From assembly GCA_028275265.1 (NCBI GenBank), contig JAPWUZ010000113.1:1-7803 (forward strand): DNA of 7,803 bases, read 5' to 3'. The notes below the pieces were generated by a model that was given only the letters and a program-made list of their open reading frames with translations, was not told where the DNA came from and did no database searches. A program made the translations under genes and the position numbers. This document shows positions 6,704 to 7,803 of this stretch, piece after piece. The stretch comes from Armatimonadota bacterium (lineage in GTDB: Bacteria > Armatimonadota > HRBIN16). The stretch's first letter is position 1. Each line of letters opens with the position of its first letter.

Positions 6704-6779
6704 TGGAGCCGACGGGCGGACTCGAACCGCCGACCTACGCATTACGAGTGCGCCGCTCTACCGACTGAGCTACGCCGGC
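6704..6779 (-). tRNA. tRNA-Thr (anticodon CGT)
   Basis: A 76-nt cloverleaf with encoded CCA. The acceptor GCCGGCG pairs with CGTCGGC with one G-T pair; the D arm is AGCTCAGTCGGTAGAGC; the anticodon loop CTCGTAA lies between GCGCA and TGCGT; the T loop is GTTCGAGTC. Anticodon CGT reads ACG. It is the last gene of the four-tRNA operon, 10 nt after tRNA-Phe. Confidence 0.96.
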
Positions 6780-6789
6780 TCATAAGAAA

Positions 6790-6865
6790 TGGTGCCGCGG
6801 GGCAGAATCGAACTGCCGACACCAGGATTTTCAGTCCTGTGCTCTACCAACTGAGCTACCGCGGC
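6790..6865 (-). tRNA. tRNA-Phe (anticodon GAA)
   Basis: A 76-nt cloverleaf with encoded CCA and discriminator A. The acceptor GCCGCGG pairs perfectly with CCGCGGC. The anticodon loop CTGAAAA sits between CAGGA and TCCTG, giving GAA. The T loop reads GTTCGATTC. Third in the operon, 11 nt after tRNA-Asp. Confidence 0.97.
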
Positions 6866-6876
6866 ATCTGGTCAGG

Positions 6877-6953
6877 TGGCGGGGACGACGGGGCTCGAAC
6901 CCGCGGCCTCAGGCGTGACAGGCCTGCGCTCTAACCAACTGAGCTACGCCCCC
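6877..6953 (-). tRNA. tRNA-Asp (anticodon GTC)
   Basis: A 77-nt cloverleaf with encoded CCA and discriminator G, as expected for tRNA-Asp. The acceptor GGGGGCG pairs with CGTCCCC with one G-T pair. The D loop has one extra base (GTTGGTTAGAGC). The anticodon loop CTGTCAC between CAGGC and GCCTG gives GTC. Second in the operon, 16 nt after tRNA-Val. Confidence 0.97.
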
Positions 6954-6969
6954 GCGCAGGTTGTAAGCA

Positions 6970-7045
6970 TGGTGGGCGAAAGAGGGCTCGAACCTCTGAC
7001 CTCTTCCTTGTAAGGGAAGCGCTCTTCCAGCTGAGCTATTCGCCC
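6970..7045 (-). tRNA. tRNA-Val (anticodon TAC)
   Basis: A 76-nt cloverleaf with encoded CCA and discriminator A. The acceptor GGGCGAA pairs perfectly with TTCGCCC. The anticodon loop CTTACAA between CTTCC and GGAAG gives TAC. It is the first gene of the operon, directly downstream of the promoter at 7079-7107. Confidence 0.97.
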
Positions 7046-7078
7046 CCTTTGAAGGAACATTTCCCACCAGCACCGTAT

Positions 7079-7107
7079 ATTATTCCAAAAATCTTGCGAT
7101 TTGTCAA
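7079..7107 (-). promoter_or_regulatory. Sigma70-like promoter of the tRNA operon
   Basis: On the minus strand a perfect -35 TTGACA (7102-7107), a 17-nt spacer and -10 AATAAT (7079-7084). The next bases, TATACGG, keep the region AT-rich. Transcription would start about 30 nt before the tRNA-Val gene. The position and quality fit a constitutive stable-RNA promoter for all four tRNAs. Confidence 0.7.
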
Positions 7108-7170
7108 CGGGGTACACGCGATTTTCTCGCCCCAAGACACCAAAAAATCTCAACACAAGGAGGTCTTCCA

Positions 7171-7677
7171 ATGCGCAAGTGGTGGACAATGCTTGCCCTG
7201 GCTGTGGCGATGACCGCCGTGTTACCGGCAGTCGCACAGGAGGAAACAGGGAATAGCAACCTGTGCGTACGCGCGGGCGTTTTCTTCCCGCAAAAGTCCG
7301 AAACCAGAGACGCGGCGGATAAAGCGTGGTTCACAGCAGGAATCGAGTACACCTTCCAGCAGCTGGTTGCTCCCGGCTTCGAAGGGAAATGGACGGTCAG
7401 CGCCGACTTCATGGGCAACAAAACCATGCACAACGTGCCTGTTCAGGTCAATCTGGTCAGCATGTTTGACCGATTCACCTGGAGCATTGGTGCGGGCATC
7501 GGCTTCGCGAAGAATGTGAACGGCGAAGCCAAAACGGGTATGACCTACAGCGTCGGAGTGAATGCCGCGGTGGGAAATACTTCCGTCCCGCTGGAGATCG
7601 GCGTGATGTGGAGAGGCATGACCAATGTCAGCAACCAGCTGGACGGTATAGCGGTGCATTTGCAGCTGCGCTTCTGA
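7171..7677 (+). CDS. Secreted small beta-barrel-like outer-membrane protein
   Basis: A 168-residue protein. Residues 1-22 form a Sec signal peptide: MRKWW, a hydrophobic core LALAVAMTAVLPA, and a likely signal peptidase I cut after AVA (A22/Q23). The mature part alternates polar and hydrophobic residues in strands such as LCVRAGVFF, WFTAGIEYTF, KWTVSADFM, FTWSIGAGIGF, MTYSVGVNAAVG and LEIGVMW, and ends VHLQLRF, with the C-terminal Phe and alternating pattern recognised by the BAM machinery. About eight strands would fit a small OmpA/OmpX-like barrel. An AAGGAGGT site (7157-7164) 6 nt before the ATG fixes the start. It is divergent from the tRNA operon; no clear plus-strand promoter was found in the 120-nt gap. 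No named family was recognised, and a structural or adhesive role is only a guess. Confidence 0.85.
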   Translation: MRKWWTMLALAVAMTAVLPAVAQEETGNSNLCVRAGVFFPQKSETRDAADKAWFTAGIEYTFQQLVAPGFEGKWTVSADFMGNKTMHNVPVQVNLVSMFDRFTWSIGAGIGFAKNVNGEAKTGMTYSVGVNAAVGNTSVPLEIGVMWRGMTNVSNQLDGIAVHLQLRF

Positions 7678-7697
7678 GCCCGCACGTCACCTGGTGT

Positions 7698-7783
7698 GGA
7701 GGGCGAGGCTCCGGCCGAGTCGTAAAACTGCTCCCCGTGCGCGTAGGCGGGTGAGAGGTGGCTCACAAGGAGGTTCGCCCTCC
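7698..7783. repeat. Imperfect inverted repeat downstream of the barrel-like gene
   Basis: GGAGGGCGAGGCTCC (7698-7712) and GGAGGTTCGCCCTCC (7769-7783) are reverse complements at 13 of 15 positions, enclosing 56 nt that contain a smaller GTGAG/CTCAC stem (7751-7755 with 7762-7766). It starts 20 nt after the stop codon. It may be a REP- or MITE-like intergenic element or a 3' RNA structure. No coding frame is supported between 7678 and the window end. Confidence 0.4.
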
Positions 7784-7803
7784 CCAAAACGTAGGCTAAG
7801 CCT

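Noticed and set aside
7085..7150. Sigma70 promoter on the plus strand for the barrel-like gene
   Set aside because: TTGCGA and TTGTCA candidates have no acceptable -10 hexamer at 16-18 nt.
1..7803. CRISPR array, insertion sequence, integrase or complete defence system
   Set aside because: No regularly spaced direct repeats, transposase or integrase motifs, nuclease or helicase motifs were seen on either strand. The tRNA genes show no adjacent integrase gene or duplicated 3' end.

Overview
The window (moderately GC-rich by eye) looks like chromosomal DNA of a Gram-negative (diderm) bacterium. The last gene encodes a small secreted protein with a Sec signal peptide and a beta-barrel-like C-terminus ending in Phe, which implies an outer membrane. 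Ribosome binding sites are strong AAGGAGG/GGAGG types, promoters are sigma70-like, and all four tRNA genes encode CCA. An Rhs fragment, a HEAT-repeat protein, a GH4 glycosidase and a DUF2325-like protein together recall Armatimonadota or similar environmental phyla. That placement is an impression only; nothing in the window proves it.

Layout. At 13-639 (minus) lies a short remnant of an Rhs/YD-repeat core, with its own sigma70-like promoter at 532-560 and a 14-bp inverted repeat at 573-626. Next come two minus-strand genes that probably share a transcript. The upstream one (2159-3976) encodes a ~605-aa cytoplasmic protein with helical regions, acidic/proline-rich linkers and a C-terminal DUF2325-like domain. 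The downstream one (636-2081) encodes a 481-aa HEAT-repeat protein with one N-terminal membrane anchor. From about 3980 to 4274 there is a divergent intergenic region with a candidate operator/promoter (4040-4075) and a perfect hairpin (4184-4207).

On the plus strand follow an NAD/Mn-dependent GH4 alpha-galactosidase (melA-like, 4275-5675) and, 8 nt later, a class I SAM-dependent methyltransferase (5684-6691). Only 12 nt beyond it, on the opposite strand, is a four-tRNA operon transcribed Val(TAC)-Asp(GTC)-Phe(GAA)-Thr(CGT), with a good promoter at 7079-7107. The secreted beta-barrel-like protein (7171-7677, plus) diverges from this operon. The right edge holds an imperfect 15-bp inverted repeat.

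How the genes work together. The DUF2325-like and HEAT genes form a plausible two-gene unit of unknown function, coupling a soluble multi-domain protein to a membrane-tethered alpha-helical scaffold. The GH4 enzyme would hydrolyse alpha-galactosides in the cytoplasm; the tightly linked methyltransferase has no obvious catalytic connection to it. No transporter, regulator, transposase, CRISPR array or complete defence system is visible. The least described parts are the DUF2325-like/HEAT pair and the inverted repeats in the intergenic regions.
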